Under the pieces are notes generated by a model. It did no database searches. It worked only from the letters and a program-made list of their open reading frames with translations, and was not told the origin of the DNA. Position numbers and translations under genes: made by a program. Positions 11,759-23,382 of a stretch of DNA of 64,000 nucleotides are shown piece by piece; position 1 is the first letter of the stretch; the number at the start of each line of letters is the position of its first letter. Source of the stretch: Paraspadella gotoi (lineage: Eukaryota > Chaetognatha); assembly GCA_051294375.1 (NCBI GenBank), contig CM119265.1, positions 18,064,454-18,128,453 on the forward strand. Reading direction: 5' to 3'.

Positions 11759-12650
11759 TAAGGGTAAACGAATTGTCACAAAAAAGGAAAGGGAAGAAAA
11801 GAAAGAAAGAAAAAATTAGGCAAAATAGAAGAAAATAAATAAGAGAAAATAGGCTACTCGATGGTAATCTCATTTTCTGCTCAGAGAATCTCACCATTCA
11901 CCAACTCACCACCGTTTCTCACAGTAGCCCATTGCATTATTTTTATTCTTTTTCTTTCAATTGTTTACAAATATAAATAATTAATATTTTTAATAACGGT
12001 TCATCCCTAAATAGAAAATAAAAAATGTGAGGTGATCTAGAGAGCGTAAGTTGAGACAAATACTTTCGTACTTGTTATATCGTTCTAATATTGATTTTGA
12101 GAAATGCGAATTTATATATATATTCAGTAATACATAATAGGCGTGAGTAAACTAAAGGACCTTGCAAAAATAAATTTAAAAAGGAAATTGCTATTTCAAC
12201 GAAAAAAAGTTAATGGTCCTAAAAAAAAGAAAAGAAATTAATGGGTATTTCGAAACAGATAAAGAAGAATAAATGATTAATGGGGAGACAGCGGGCTTAG
12301 AATTCGAGAATAAAAAATCCATAGAAAAAAAAATCAATGAATCGATAAAATATGAACGATAACAAAACGATTACTAAAGCTGATTCATGCTAAAGCGAAC
12401 AAATAATTCAATTGTTATACATAAAATGTACTTTTCATTAACCTAATCAAATTTAAATTTCATAAAAAAAAAATTTTAAACAGTTTTTTGGTTTGATAAC
12501 GTCAATCAATACAAAATTTTTCTACGGAAAGATTTCGCTATTATTTTTAGTGAGAGCCACAAACTAAAATTTTAAATTCATGAATTTAATCCCTCTTTTA
12601 GGTTTCTACGCCAAGGGGGTACATCACGAGACAAAAACCTTCATAAATTC

Positions 12651-12651
<1 letters not shown>

Positions 12652-12724
<73 letters not shown>
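12652..12724. repeat. (CT)n microsatellite
   Basis: About 73 bp of CT dinucleotides, followed by a T/C-rich stretch to 13010 that gives spurious Phe/Leu/Ser frames. Confidence 0.96.
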
Positions 12725-12726
<2 letters not shown>

Positions 12727-13104
12727 CTCCCCTGGCAATTTTCAACGTCGACGCCCAAGATCGATGCTCAATTTACATTTTTCAGCATTATCTTTATTAG
12801 GTTTTTGTACCATTATTTATTTTTTATCTTTCGCCTGGTTGGCTTTCCTTTTTTTTCCTCTTTCCTTTTTTCTTCTTTTGTTTTATCATTCTCTCTTCTC
12901 TCTCTTCCCTCATTCCTTCTTCCTCCTTTCTTCTTTGCCTCCTTTCTTCTACTCCCTTTCCTTTTTTTTCTTTCCTTTTATCTTTCCTTCTTTCTTTATT
13001 TCCGAATCCTTCCTTCCCAAATTTATTAGAAGATGGCGCTTCGTCGTAGATGGTTGTGAAGATTAGGTTTTTCGTATCGAGGTGGTTCTTGCTCATTGCT
13101 CGAT

Positions 13105-13150
13105 TCACCACCATCTGGGGCGAGACGGGGAGAGACGGGGCGAGACGAAG
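13105..13150. repeat. Short GGGGCGAGAC-type tandem
   Basis: Four or so imperfect copies of a GGGGCGAGAC/GGGGAGAGAC unit. Confidence 0.7.
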
Positions 13151-13494
13151 CACTGGCTAACGTTAACATGGAAATTTAGTCACATCTTTCTACAATCTAC
13201 ATCTAGTTCATATTCAGCCATTTTAATATTCTTTTCATGCGATTAAATACAGTAATTTTATTTCCATGTCAAGTTTCTTGTTACTACTTTTGTACACTCA
13301 GTTATCAGCAGCATGCAATCACCCTTTACCGGTTAGCAAGTAGGTTCAGCCATGTGATGCCACCTTGTATGTATGTATTATACACGACACCCAACCATAA
13401 ACGACGCCCCCTCGTAAAAATACGTCACGGAAGGACCTTGCTCCGGAGAAAGCGAAGCCGCAAGGATTTCCCCTAACTAACGCTAGAAGAATGA

Positions 13495-13590
13495 CACCGC
13501 GCCCATAAGCGACGCCGGCCCCCAAAGCGCCTGTCCTAAAGCAGCGCCGGTGGTAAAGCGGCGCCGGCCGTGGAACGCCGTCGGGGGAAA
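13495..13590. repeat. Degenerate GC-rich minisatellite (AAAGCGGCGCCGG-like)
   Basis: Imperfect units built on AAGCG(A/G)CGCCGG recur at roughly 18-24 bp spacing. The surrounding 13030-13700 is otherwise unremarkable. Confidence 0.55.
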
Positions 13591-13690
13591 ACCTCGCAGG
13601 AAAGAATCGGTTCACAACCGAAGACCCAACAAATTTATCTTCGAAGGAGAAAAAAAAATATCGTTTTAAGGTCACGTGACTTTACGTCAA

Positions 13691-15550
13691 AATTTTCGTG
13701 ATTTATACAATTTTAAAGGAGGAGACAGAGAGGGAAAAGGGAAAGAGAGAGAAAGGGAGTGAAAATAGAAGTCGTGAAATAGGAAAAGGAGACCGGCCAG
13801 AAAGACAGAAAAAGAAAACAGAGATAGTAAAAGTGGAAAGAGAATAGGGAGAGAAGGAAAGTTTATGGGGTAAACGTGGGGAAGAAAGATTTGCCAGAGA
13901 GAAAGTGATGCGGGGATGAGAGGACACAATGGAAGAAATTGCGAGGGTAAAGAAAAAGGTAAAGAGTTGGAGGAGATGGAGAGAAATTCCAAGGAAAAAA
14001 GAAGGAAAGTGAAGAATTTATTCATAATATTTTTTTAGCCTATGAACTATTAATTTTACACCTTAACTTGCGAAGATAAAAAAAAGTTACAAGTCACTTT
14101 CAGCGAGGCGAGGTGAAAAAGTCGGAACTTTGTTTAAATGTAAAATTATCTAATTTTTGCCTTCATTTGTATGCCATGTTGGGTAACGTTTCGACTTAAA
14201 CAATAATTTAAAACCGGATTTTCGAAGACACCATTTATGAAAAAAATATATGTTAAAATGAAAAACTTACCTGTTTTAATCCAGACAGAAGTTCAAAAGA
14301 AAAAGAAAAGGAATAACGAGAACATTTAACTTTTAGTCGTGAATTAATAAGAAAAACCTGCGAAAGTAAAGGATATTAAGTTTTAATTTAACTAGCTTTT
14401 TATCCATCTTCCATTGACATCTCTCATCTCTCATCTGCCTCTCCGCATCTCCAGTTTTTAAGATTGCCACGATTCGGCCTACATCAACGCCACCCCCACC
14501 TTTACCGCTCCAAGCTGGGGACGACTGGGGGCGTCGCTAAATATCTTCCCGGGTCCCAAGTTCCCGCCTCACAACTTAGAGACGTTTCTTCTATCCCTAG
14601 GGGGGGCGTATCTGTCTTTGAATCACCTCTGCCTCGTGAGAAATGAGAGGAGAGTCACTTCGGCCCAACAGGGAAGCCAACGCACTTGCTGTCAAATACG
14701 TATTACCCTTCACTCCTGCTCGTTTTTAGTTGCGCCGTTTAAGTTTCAAGACGGTTCATCGCCGATGGCATCGATGGCACGTGACAACGTAGAAACACGG
14801 TCAAGCGACCAAAAAGTAAATGCCGCATATTTGTTTAATATTTGTTTGTTTCCCTTAATACTTAGGAGAAGTAATAAACCCTAAGCTGCTCCTTGTTCAT
14901 ATGTTTCATAGTTATGTAGTCAAGTGATCATCCAAAAATGTGTGCTCATCTGATAGTCACTGCGGCGCAACCGTTGGTTTGCGAGAATCTCTTGAGCAAC
15001 ATCTCACATCCCTTTTTGTCTCCTTCACACTCCCGCCCCTACTCAATCTGGAACCTCGAGACGGGGAATAAATGAGTCAATCGACTCGCCTCCTTCCACT
15101 TTAGAGAAGGTGGGCGCGGTTGTGGCCCGATGGCCCCGATATCTCGATCGATAGAAGAAATCGTTTCGTGCTCAATGCTTAAAATCTCGTTTACATATTG
15201 TGATTCGTAAATAACGAGCTCAGTTGATTTGAACAACTGTAGTTTCGTGAGAGTAAAAAACTCATCAACTAAATAATTTTTATGTTCCTACTCTCAGCAT
15301 CAGAGTAAGCAGCTCCAGGGTAGGAGCGATATATATTTTGATATGGGAACTGGGAACAGAAAGAAATGTTTAGGAATGTTATATATCAGTTTAGAAAAAG
15401 AAGGCGCCAAAGAATTCGATCGAAATCTCTCCCTTTTTATTTTTTCATTAGTGCAATTTTTCTTGCTCAATACTCATCGTTTAATCGTTTAATCTTCTTA
15501 TTGTCTTAATTGTCAAATTGTCTCTTTTATTTCAGAAAAAAAAAAAAAGA
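13691..15550. other. Intergenic, nothing recognised
   Basis: A/G-rich to about 14000, then AT-rich. Short open frames near 14464-14884 have no family resemblance and no supporting splice pattern. Confidence 0.5.
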
Positions 15551-15824
15551 TATTTTTTCGTGGAATTATTTTAGAATTTATGATTAAACTACGATAAATT
15601 CTTGTATAAATTGTCATAACTCATAAGCTGTGTAAAAATAGTTTTTACAATTTATTTATTTATTTATAAAATAGTTATTTATTTGTAAAAATAGTTTTTA
15701 CAATTTATTTATTTATTTATTTATTTTTTCGTGGAATTATTTTAGAATTTATGATTAAACTACGATAAATTCTTGTATAAATTGTCATAACTCATAAGCT
15801 GTGTAAAAATAGTTTTTACAATTT
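15551..15824. repeat. 100-bp direct repeat with TTTA spacer
   Basis: About 101 bp starting TATTTTTTCGTGGAATTATT (15551-15651) recur essentially unchanged at 15722-15824, with an AT-rich TTTA/TTTAT spacer. The identity suggests a recent tandem event or a duplicated read segment. Confidence 0.9.
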
Positions 15825-16079
15825 GGTGCTGCGATTTCGACTGATACCGTAAAAGAATATATATATTACATTGTTGTATATATGTCTTATGTGATCATCA
15901 TAATTCATGACTTATGACGACATATGTACGTAAAATTACGTCACATAAAAATATTTCTCTCTCGTTTTTTTCTGGTTTAATAGTACTAGCTTCATTGCTG
16001 ATAACAACAGATTAAACTTAATTGTATGTAATTTGTCGTTTATTGTTTATACAAATCGACGACGTAAACTCGCTGTAAA

Positions 16080-17400
16080 TCTTAAACCCACTTCGTTCTC
16101 CCACCAACCCTTCTCCTTCGCCTCATCTTCAGGTTCTCCCCCGAGAGAACGTCCCGCAAAGTGACGCGCCTTTTGTCCTCCTTACCTCCATCCCTCGAGA
16201 GCACGGGGTGGGATGGGAGAATGAGAGGGTGAGTGCGTGGGTGAGTTAAGCTTTTTCTTCTCTTCGGGTCCGTAAATCTCCTTGTTTTGACGCGGCTCGA
16301 TTTATGAGGTGGAGGGACATCGGCGACTCCGGAAGAAGCCGGGAAAAAAAGGCCGGAAATTCGTGAGAGAAACGCTGGAAAAGGAAACCTGCCGGGAGAG
16401 AGAGAGAGAGAGAGAGAGAGAGCTACCTCCGAGCAAAGAACGCTAGCAACAGGGCGTCTTTTTGCTTGGGGTTTGGCAGGGTTCTTTTGATAAGGACCAT
16501 CAAGGCTGGATAAGTGGGTTAATCAGACCAGCGAAGGATGGGTAAGGCGTTGTGGACCTAAATTGCGGTATGAGACGACCAACCACCTCGCGTCTTACCA
16601 AAAGTTTAAAAGGAAAGGGTCACCGTGGAAAGGGTAAGGCTGAGGCCGAGGGAAATCGATTAATTTCCCGCCAAAAGACAAGTGGAACGTAAAAAAGTAA
16701 AAGGGATAAGAGAAGCGGTTAGAAGGGAACGTATAAACCAAAAAGAGCACGGTAACAACGGATAGAAAAATATGAAATAGAGAAATGAGAGACCTCAGTC
16801 CTAAAAAATAAGTTTAAAGATATTTATAAACCGATTGACAAAAGATTGAAGGAATTGTTAAATGTTCTATCAAAAAAACATTTTTTTAAAAAAACCCTTG
16901 AGAAACATTGATTCACGAGAAAAAATATATTTATTGTACTCCCAATTTTGTAAGAAATATTTCAAACTAGTTGCGTAAACACTTTCATTTTGTTTTTCTT
17001 TTTGGTTGTTTTTGTTTGTAATTGTGATGCAAAGTTTATCCAAGCAATTGGCAGATCTTCAAACATTTACTAATTCCACACAAACAGTGTGCCATAAATT
17101 TAGTAGAAAAAGACGTTCCAAAGAAATACATATCACGTCGTATCCGATATCGATTTCGCAACTAAAGAAAAGAAATTCCAGGTAAAAAGTTTTATTATTA
17201 TTTTATCTCACCTATGATGATCGGAACTCGGCGTCGATGCATCATCGCATCGCCGTAATCGCATTTTCGAATCGAAAATCTGATTTATATCGAAGAAGCG
17301 AAGTTTGGAGGTCAAATTCGACGTGAAATATTTGGAATTCATGAAACTATTGGTCGATTGTGACTTTCAATAATTTAAAAGTTATCACCTCGTTTTAAAC
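16080..17400. other. Intergenic, one short (GA)n tract
   Basis: Mixed sequence with a (GA)n run at about 16398-16422. I see no coding exon, RNA gene or element terminus. Confidence 0.5.
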
Positions 17401-17408
17401 GTCCGAGT

Positions 17409-17840
17409 TTGTTGCAACCGAGACGCGAAGAAAAACAGAAACGCTTAATCACCGAATTTCCGCTCGATTCGTCGCTACGAAAAAAAAAGCGCCGGCTTCT
17501 CGAAACGTTGGGCGTTTTTCCGTCGTCTCGGCGTCACGGGCGTCGTTCGTGGTCGCCATGGAGACGCGCGTTATTTTTCGGACGACGGGGTCCCGCTCTC
17601 TCTGCCCATCGGAGAATGACGTTATCCTTCGTTCGGCCTTCGAAGACGACGGCGCCGGCGTCGGCTTCGTCTAGGACGGGCGACGGTTTCAAGGCGGAGA
17701 GGCCACTCCCTTTTGTCCCATTTTCGGACCGTCACACCCACCGTCGCGTCTTCGTTACGGGGCGGTCGTCGTCGGGGTCTTCGTCATCGTCATCGATGGA
17801 AATGGATAAAAGAAGAAGAATTTCAAGGACTGAGAAGTGA
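17409..17840 (+). CDS. Possible CpG-rich 5' exon or hypothetical ORF
   Basis: A 143-codon plus-strand frame in a CpG-rich island. The predicted product is Arg/Ser-rich with no domain I recognise, ending in a Ser run and a Lys/Arg tail. The composition could equally mark an unmethylated promoter. A palindromic GTCGCCATGGAGAC sequence (about 17557) resembles an RFX X-box. TTG is the first frame codon and there is no clear Kozak ATG, so I treat this as a promoter or first-exon candidate more than a defended protein. Confidence 0.2.
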   Translation: MLQPRREEKQKRLITEFPLDSSLRKKKRRLLETLGVFPSSRRHGRRSWSPWRRALFFGRRGPALSAHRRMTLSFVRPSKTTAPASASSRTGDGFKAERPLPFVPFSDRHTHRRVFVTGRSSSGSSSSSSMEMDKRRRISRTEK

Positions 17841-17884
17841 GAAGGGTTAATACTGGAAATACCTTGGCATGAATTTTTATCGGT

Positions 17885-17918
17885 GACAACGACGACGACG
17901 ACGACGACGACGACGAAA
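17885..17918. repeat. Short (ACG)n trinucleotide run
   Basis: About ten GAC/ACG units. A longer run of the same type is at 38530-38575. Confidence 0.9.
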
Positions 17919-18042
17919 AAACTCGGACGTCCGAGGTAGAACACGACGACGTTGCGGAAACTCGGTTTACGATGTTTTTTTTTTGTTCGAAATCGCCGAT
18001 ACAAGAGAGGCGCGCCCAGAAACGCTGGCCGCGTCGGATAAT

Positions 18043-18189
18043 ATGAATCCAGAACCGTCAGGGGAAACGGAGCGGCATCGGGCGGATCTCTCCCGGCGCC
18101 GGATGACGTATTTAGGGTTACGAGTTATGGCGGCGGTGGCGGTGGCGGCGGTGGCGTATACTATAGAGGAGGTTATTGAAAAAGAGTAG
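18043..18189 (+). CDS. Possible 48-residue small membrane protein
   Basis: ATG-initiated frame ending in TAG. The polar N-terminal half is rich in Glu/Arg. It is followed by a hydrophobic Ala/Val segment (LRVMAAVAVAAVAY) and an acidic tail (IEEVIEKE), so a single-pass membrane segment is conceivable. The Ala/Val run is encoded by GGCGGTGGC-type repeat DNA, which can create such stretches by chance. It lies just downstream of the CpG-rich island. No family recognised. Confidence 0.2.
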   Translation: MNPEPSGETERHRADLSRRRMTYLGLRVMAAVAVAAVAYTIEEVIEKE

Positions 18190-18932
18190 CGTGATGGAGG
18201 CGAGAGTGGTAAAAGGGTAGTGGGGTGACGACGGAAGTCGACTTGTGAAGGAAACGCGACCCAAATGGAGTTGAGTTGATTCTGTTTATGTCTCGTCCGT
18301 CGAAGAAGAAAAACACATTTAATACACAAATTGAAGTCCTAATCCTACGAAATTTTAGGGAAAGAATTTTAGGTGAAGGTTAGTATAAAAAAAGCGTATA
18401 TTATGAAATACAACAACGACAAAGTTACCCCGAGCAGATCCCGGAAGAGAGAAAATGAGAACAGTTTTCAATATAATACGTGACAAAAGCAAAAATTGAT
18501 TTTTTTTAATTTTAGAGGTGGAATACAGGGTCGACGAAGAAAAGAAGTTATATGCTCTTAATTTTATCTTATTGATGTGATTAAATGATTGATAGCTTTA
18601 TTTGCTACAGCGAAAAAGAATCGACATTCACAGCTAAATTTTCGCCTCTGGATTGAATAAAAAGAATAATTTACGAACGCCCTAGTTTAAATATTGCGAA
18701 TGAAGCGAAAAAAGGCAGCCCGTAAAACGAGAACGGACGAATATGAAAAAAAGGGGAAAAATGGACAAAAAATAAAATCCGAGGATGAAAGAATCAAATG
18801 GATAAAAAGTCGTCATCGACGCAACTAAAAAGACTTCGTCTCTCAAAAAGTCGATGGAAGCAAAAAAAAAAAAGGAAGAGAAGAAGACAAAAAACACAAA
18901 TAACTGTCATTATTATCTCTCTTCCCAGCGTG
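18190..18932. other. Intergenic, nothing recognised
   Basis: AT- and A/G-rich. No gene, RNA or mobile-element signal. Confidence 0.5.
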
Positions 18933-18953
18933 TTAGAGAGAGAGGAGAGAGAG

Positions 18954-19026
<73 letters not shown>
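18933..19026. repeat. (GA)n microsatellite
   Basis: Interrupted GA tract with periodic GG breaks. Confidence 0.95.
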
Positions 19027-19736
19027 CGAGCCTTTGAAACGGGAACATCTTCGAATCGATAAACTCCAGGGTCTCCGTTGCCACCCTTCCACTAGCCCCA
19101 ACCGAAGGAAACCTTTGCCTACTTAATTCACCCACTTCCTTCTCACCTTCACCACCACCATTACCCACCTTAACTTTTCCGCTACACCGCTCCCTTTCGC
19201 CCACCTCCCGAAAAGTCGAGAGAAAGGATTTTGACGGTTGCGCCAGAGATTTCTTCTTCTTTATCTTTGGAAAAGCGAGAATAATCTGCCCAGTGCCCAC
19301 TCCAAGCGATTCGATTTCGAGCGCGGAGGAATACGTAGTAGGTATTGAACGAGTAAAACGGAACTACTTTTTTCCCCTTCTTTTAATCAATTCTATCACA
19401 AAATTACGGATTTGTAAATATTTTCAACTGTTTTATGTCTTCATCATCCGTTTCAAAAACTTTAAAATACACTCCCAAACTCTTCCAGATGAACTCTTTG
19501 CTTTAATTATATTAAATTACAAAATTAAAAAAAATTGCGGGTGCAAAAACAAAAGAAATTAAGCGATGGGTTATTAAGAGGAATTCTTTAATTTTCCAAG
19601 CTGAATGGACAAAAACCAAGTGCGGCGGGCTAATTAAATTGGATTTTTAAGAATTAGAATCTTTGATGTTGCAAGATAAAGAATAAACATTTTTATGAAG
19701 AAACAAATACCAATGAACAGCGGAGGGAGATGGAGA

Positions 19737-19827
<91 letters not shown>

Positions 19828-19829
19828 GT
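19737..19829. repeat. (GA)n microsatellite
   Basis: Interrupted GA tract. The flanking 19030-19730 holds no recognised gene. Confidence 0.95.
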
Positions 19830-19986
19830 AGAGAGGCTCTTAATTCGAAACCAACAAGGATTCATTTTACTAACAGTATTTTTTGTTTTTCATTCATATT
19901 TTTCTCCTTCCCATTCTTAAAGAATTATTCGTTCTTAATTTTTCGTTTCGATCCAGAATAAAGAAGTTAACTGCCACGCATGCGCA

Positions 19987-20039
19987 CTCATGTGAAACAG
20001 CTGTGAAACGTGTGCAAGTTTACACACGATTCACATGAG
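19987..20039. promoter_or_regulatory. Nested dyad symmetry next to an NRF1-like site
   Basis: CTCATGTGAA and its perfect reverse complement TTCACATGAG bound an inner CGTGTG/CACACG pair. Immediately upstream is ACGCATGCGC, a match to the palindromic NRF1 site. The combination looks like a promoter or enhancer element, but no gene start is identified nearby. Confidence 0.4.
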
Positions 20040-20941
20040 AGATCACGTTCAATGGCGAGCGCGGTTTACAGTTTTAAATTTTGACAGTTTGAGTCGTTTT
20101 TTTCCTGTCGTGTTGTTCGGACTGTTTTCTTCGAAGATTGTTTGCAGCGTCTCCGTCGCATCATATCCGGTCGGATGACGTCACTTTCGGTCAATGACGG
20201 CGGTAAACAGTCCGCGGATGTTGTTGTTGCCCATCTAAAGATTTGGCAAAAGAATTTTGGGGCCGTTTAGTCTTCCATAAATACTTTTCTCTTTCCTTAA
20301 TGCGAGTTTTAAATTTTGAAAGCCGTAAAAAATCGTTTTATAAAAATCTATTTACGTAAATGCGTCAATATTTAAAACCGGAAATGTAGACGTCGACCAT
20401 CAGAATCACCAGTGAAGCTTCCCTCCATTTCCTCCGCCGATGGTCGTCTTGAGTCGGTGATTTTCACCGGTGAGACTGCGGTGGAAGGTGAGGGTCATTG
20501 ATGGTTTGGAAAGGTGAGACGGTGGCGGCGGGTGGTGGGAGAAGATGGAACCGTTTGTCCCTCGATGTGATGCGTCCTCACGACCGTCGGATCCGTGAGT
20601 GGCAGCTTTCTCACGTTGTCGTCAACTAAGGAACCAATCAGAGTTCGAAAGGAAGAACCAACTGCCCAATCGCGGGTTTCCGTCTTCAATAGGAAGACAA
20701 AAAAAAAGTTTTATTTTTAATCTTTTGACTTTTGGAGGAGAATGAAGATGGAGAAACGGGTAAGAAGGAGTGAAGAAGAAAAAAATAAGGGTAAGGATCG
20801 GAAAAGTAAGTCGGGATTGATATTTATTGAAAAATACCGTCCAGGATAAAAGAAGGAGCCAACTAAGAATTATTAAGAGACATTCACCAAATTAACCACC
20901 ATGTGTCTTATGCGACATAGAGAGGGAGAGATAAGAGGGGG
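20040..20941. other. Mixed intergenic sequence, possible promoter-like region
   Basis: Includes TGACGTCA-like and GATGACGTCAC motifs at 20170-20200 and a moderately GC-rich block at 20390-20690 with a 64-codon minus-strand frame. The frame shows no family resemblance, so I do not call a gene. Confidence 0.4.

Positions 20942-21025
<84 letters not shown>
20942..21025. repeat. (GA)n microsatellite
   Basis: GA tract interrupted once by GG. Confidence 0.95.
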
Positions 21026-21027
<2 letters not shown>

Positions 21028-21131
21028 CATCGGTTCTCGGAAGCTACGGAAGGTAAATGTCAAAGGAGAGGGAGTTTTCAATCTCGTCTCCGTCTCGCGA
21101 TCGCCGTCGCGGATTCTCTCAACTGACACTG

Positions 21132-21190
21132 TGCGGCGGTGGCGGCGGTGGCGGCGGTGGCGGCGGTGGCGGCGGTGGCGGCGGTGGCGG
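21132..21190. repeat. (GGCGGCGGT)n minisatellite
   Basis: Six to seven copies of a 9-bp GGC/GGT unit. Poly-Gly and poly-Ala/Thr frames here are repeat translations. Confidence 0.93.
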
Positions 21191-21444
21191 CTGCGGCCGA
21201 GTAAGTAACAAATTGGGAACTCGATCTACATCGACACAAAGAGAGAAAGTTGTACAATTCTGTTGCCATGTTATCTCGCCCTCTCTCTATCTCTGTCTCT
21301 TTCTCTCTCTCACTCTCTCAGTCTAACCTCTCACTATTTTTCTGAATAAAAACAAAACAGAAAAAGATAACCTCTAGCGATGTTTTCTTCCCATCGAGAG
21401 TCTAAAATCAATGACCTTTTCATCGATTGTCAAACACACACACA

Positions 21445-21447
<3 letters not shown>

Positions 21448-21530
<83 letters not shown>

Positions 21531-21543
21531 TCTCTCTCTCTCT
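21448..21543. repeat. (CT)n microsatellite
   Basis: About 95 bp of CT, preceded by a short (CA)n run (ACACACACAC). Confidence 0.95.
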
Positions 21544-21699
21544 TTTTATCTCATTCCTCTTTTATTGTTAATCATGATTAACTGTTGATTAAATCAGATA
21601 TACGTAGAATGATGATAATCTGTAAACTGTAAGAAAGAACCCAAAAAGTTAGCCTAACGCACAAAACCCTCATTTCACTTCATAAGAAGACGTGACGGA

Positions 21700-22190
21700 G
21701 GGTACATTATTACGATCCTCCCTCCTCGCCACGCCCTCCGCCCCACGCCCTCCCCCCTATATCCTTTGACTCACCGGGTCTCTCTTCGTCGTCATCCCTC
21801 CTGCTCTTCCTTTGTTCCCTCGGACGAGTCTGCGGGGGGGCGCGCGCGGCCATGCCACCGCCCCGCCCCCCGGACGTAAGGGCGGCGCTCATGTTCGCCG
21901 GCGGCGGCGCTGGCGGCGTAGCCAGTCTCGATCCTCTCGTCGCCAACGCATCCTCTTTTCTCGATCGGAGGATTGAAAAACCCGGCGAAGTCGTCGAAAG
22001 TTTGGTTGTTTTTTTTTCTTCGCCGGAAAATCACAATATCCCAAAACTGTTGTTGCTCTTTTATTTATTTTATTTTTTTTTTTCAAATTTTCGCGGCGTC
22101 GTCCGCCATTTTGGGTCTAGTCGATTCGTCGATTCGCGCGGGGCGGGGTGCGTTTTTCTCCTGTACTTAATATAATATCCTTGCACGATG
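21700..22190. promoter_or_regulatory. CpG-rich island, promoter or first-exon candidate
   Basis: CG-dense stretch (GCGCGCGGCC, CGGCGGCGGCG) within AT-rich DNA, open in frames on both strands (for example plus 21852-22175 and minus 21710-21946). Both-strand openness argues that it reflects composition, not a proven exon. Confidence 0.35.
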
Positions 22191-22560
22191 TTTATAAAAA
22201 TTGTCGGCGAAAGATTAGATATGAAATCCGTCGCGTCTCCGAAACAAGTGAAATCGACCAATCAGAACGCGACGTGGATCGCAACATGAAAAATTTAACG
22301 TCGGTAATTTGAGAATAAAAATTTGAAAGCCTATCCGAAAGGGTAAGTGACGATAGTCCTATGTACAGCAAAGAATCGGCGAGGTAAGGCTTGAAGCGAA
22401 GTAGACGAAAAATACTCCCCCAATATGGCGACAAATAAAACACAAAAAAAAAACTGGGAAGAGAGAGAGAGCGAGAAAGACAGTCGGAGAGAGACAGAGA
22501 GAGAAATTCCGTTTTTTCGCCCGTTATCGATATTGATATCGCATTGCGATGCAACTAAGG

Positions 22561-22641
<81 letters not shown>
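22561..22641. repeat. (CT)n microsatellite
   Basis: About 80 bp of pure CT. Confidence 0.96.
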
Positions 22642-22644
<3 letters not shown>

Positions 22645-22969
22645 GTCGTCCCGGTCCAAATATGACGGAGGGAAGCGTCGGTGTTTTTTCGTCCCCTTTG
22701 CTGACGCAGCAACAAGTCCCTCGGTCGCAAGGTTGTTAATTGAATCCTTCACCTTGGCCCGTACAGTCCGGCTCGCATATCAGTCTCTCTGTCGCTCGAA
22801 CAGTCGCAGCGAGGACCACGTGGCTCCAGACGACGTAAAGCCCAGTTTTTCTTTCTTTTTTTTTCTCTCTATTTTTTAAATGTCCTTTTGTCAGTCGCCA
22901 GTCCCGCGATTCAGCCTTTCGCCGTTAGAAGAAATAATTGCTTAGTGGCGTGACGTCAACGATGAAACT

Positions 22970-23030
22970 AAAACGATTTCCGCTGCGCATGCGGGTCACC
23001 ATGGAGATTACGACGCTAGAGTCACTTCAC
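22970..23030. promoter_or_regulatory. NRF1-like and X-box-like motifs
   Basis: CTGCGCATGCGG matches the NRF1 palindrome. GTCACCATGGAGAT, 10 bp downstream, resembles an RFX X-box. I find no confident exon beside it. Confidence 0.35.
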
Positions 23031-23319
23031 GGTACAGATTTGGCGCGAGGCTGATAGAAAACATTTTTTGTTTTGAGAATTCATGGTTTTTCTCGATTTC
23101 TTGATCGTTTGATTGTTTTGAGAATCTTGAAATTTTCGTCATCGAGAGAAGTCATAAAAAGTCGTCGAATCTTGATCATTCCCTCATAAAACAAAATTAC
23201 ATGATTACTTAAAATTATTTATTCGTAAGTAATGTAAATGGGAGATAACGAAACGAAGAAAAAAACTGATTAAGTACTCGGAATTCCAGCAACGTCAACC
23301 AGACGATCCGTCGCTTGGC

Positions 23320-23322
<3 letters not shown>

Positions 23323-23379
<57 letters not shown>
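23323..23379. repeat. (CT)n microsatellite bounded by GGCAAC and GTTGCC
   Basis: The tract is flanked immediately by TTGGCAAC on the left and TGTTGCC on the right, an inverted hexamer pair. Confidence 0.93.
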
Positions 23380-23382
<3 letters not shown>

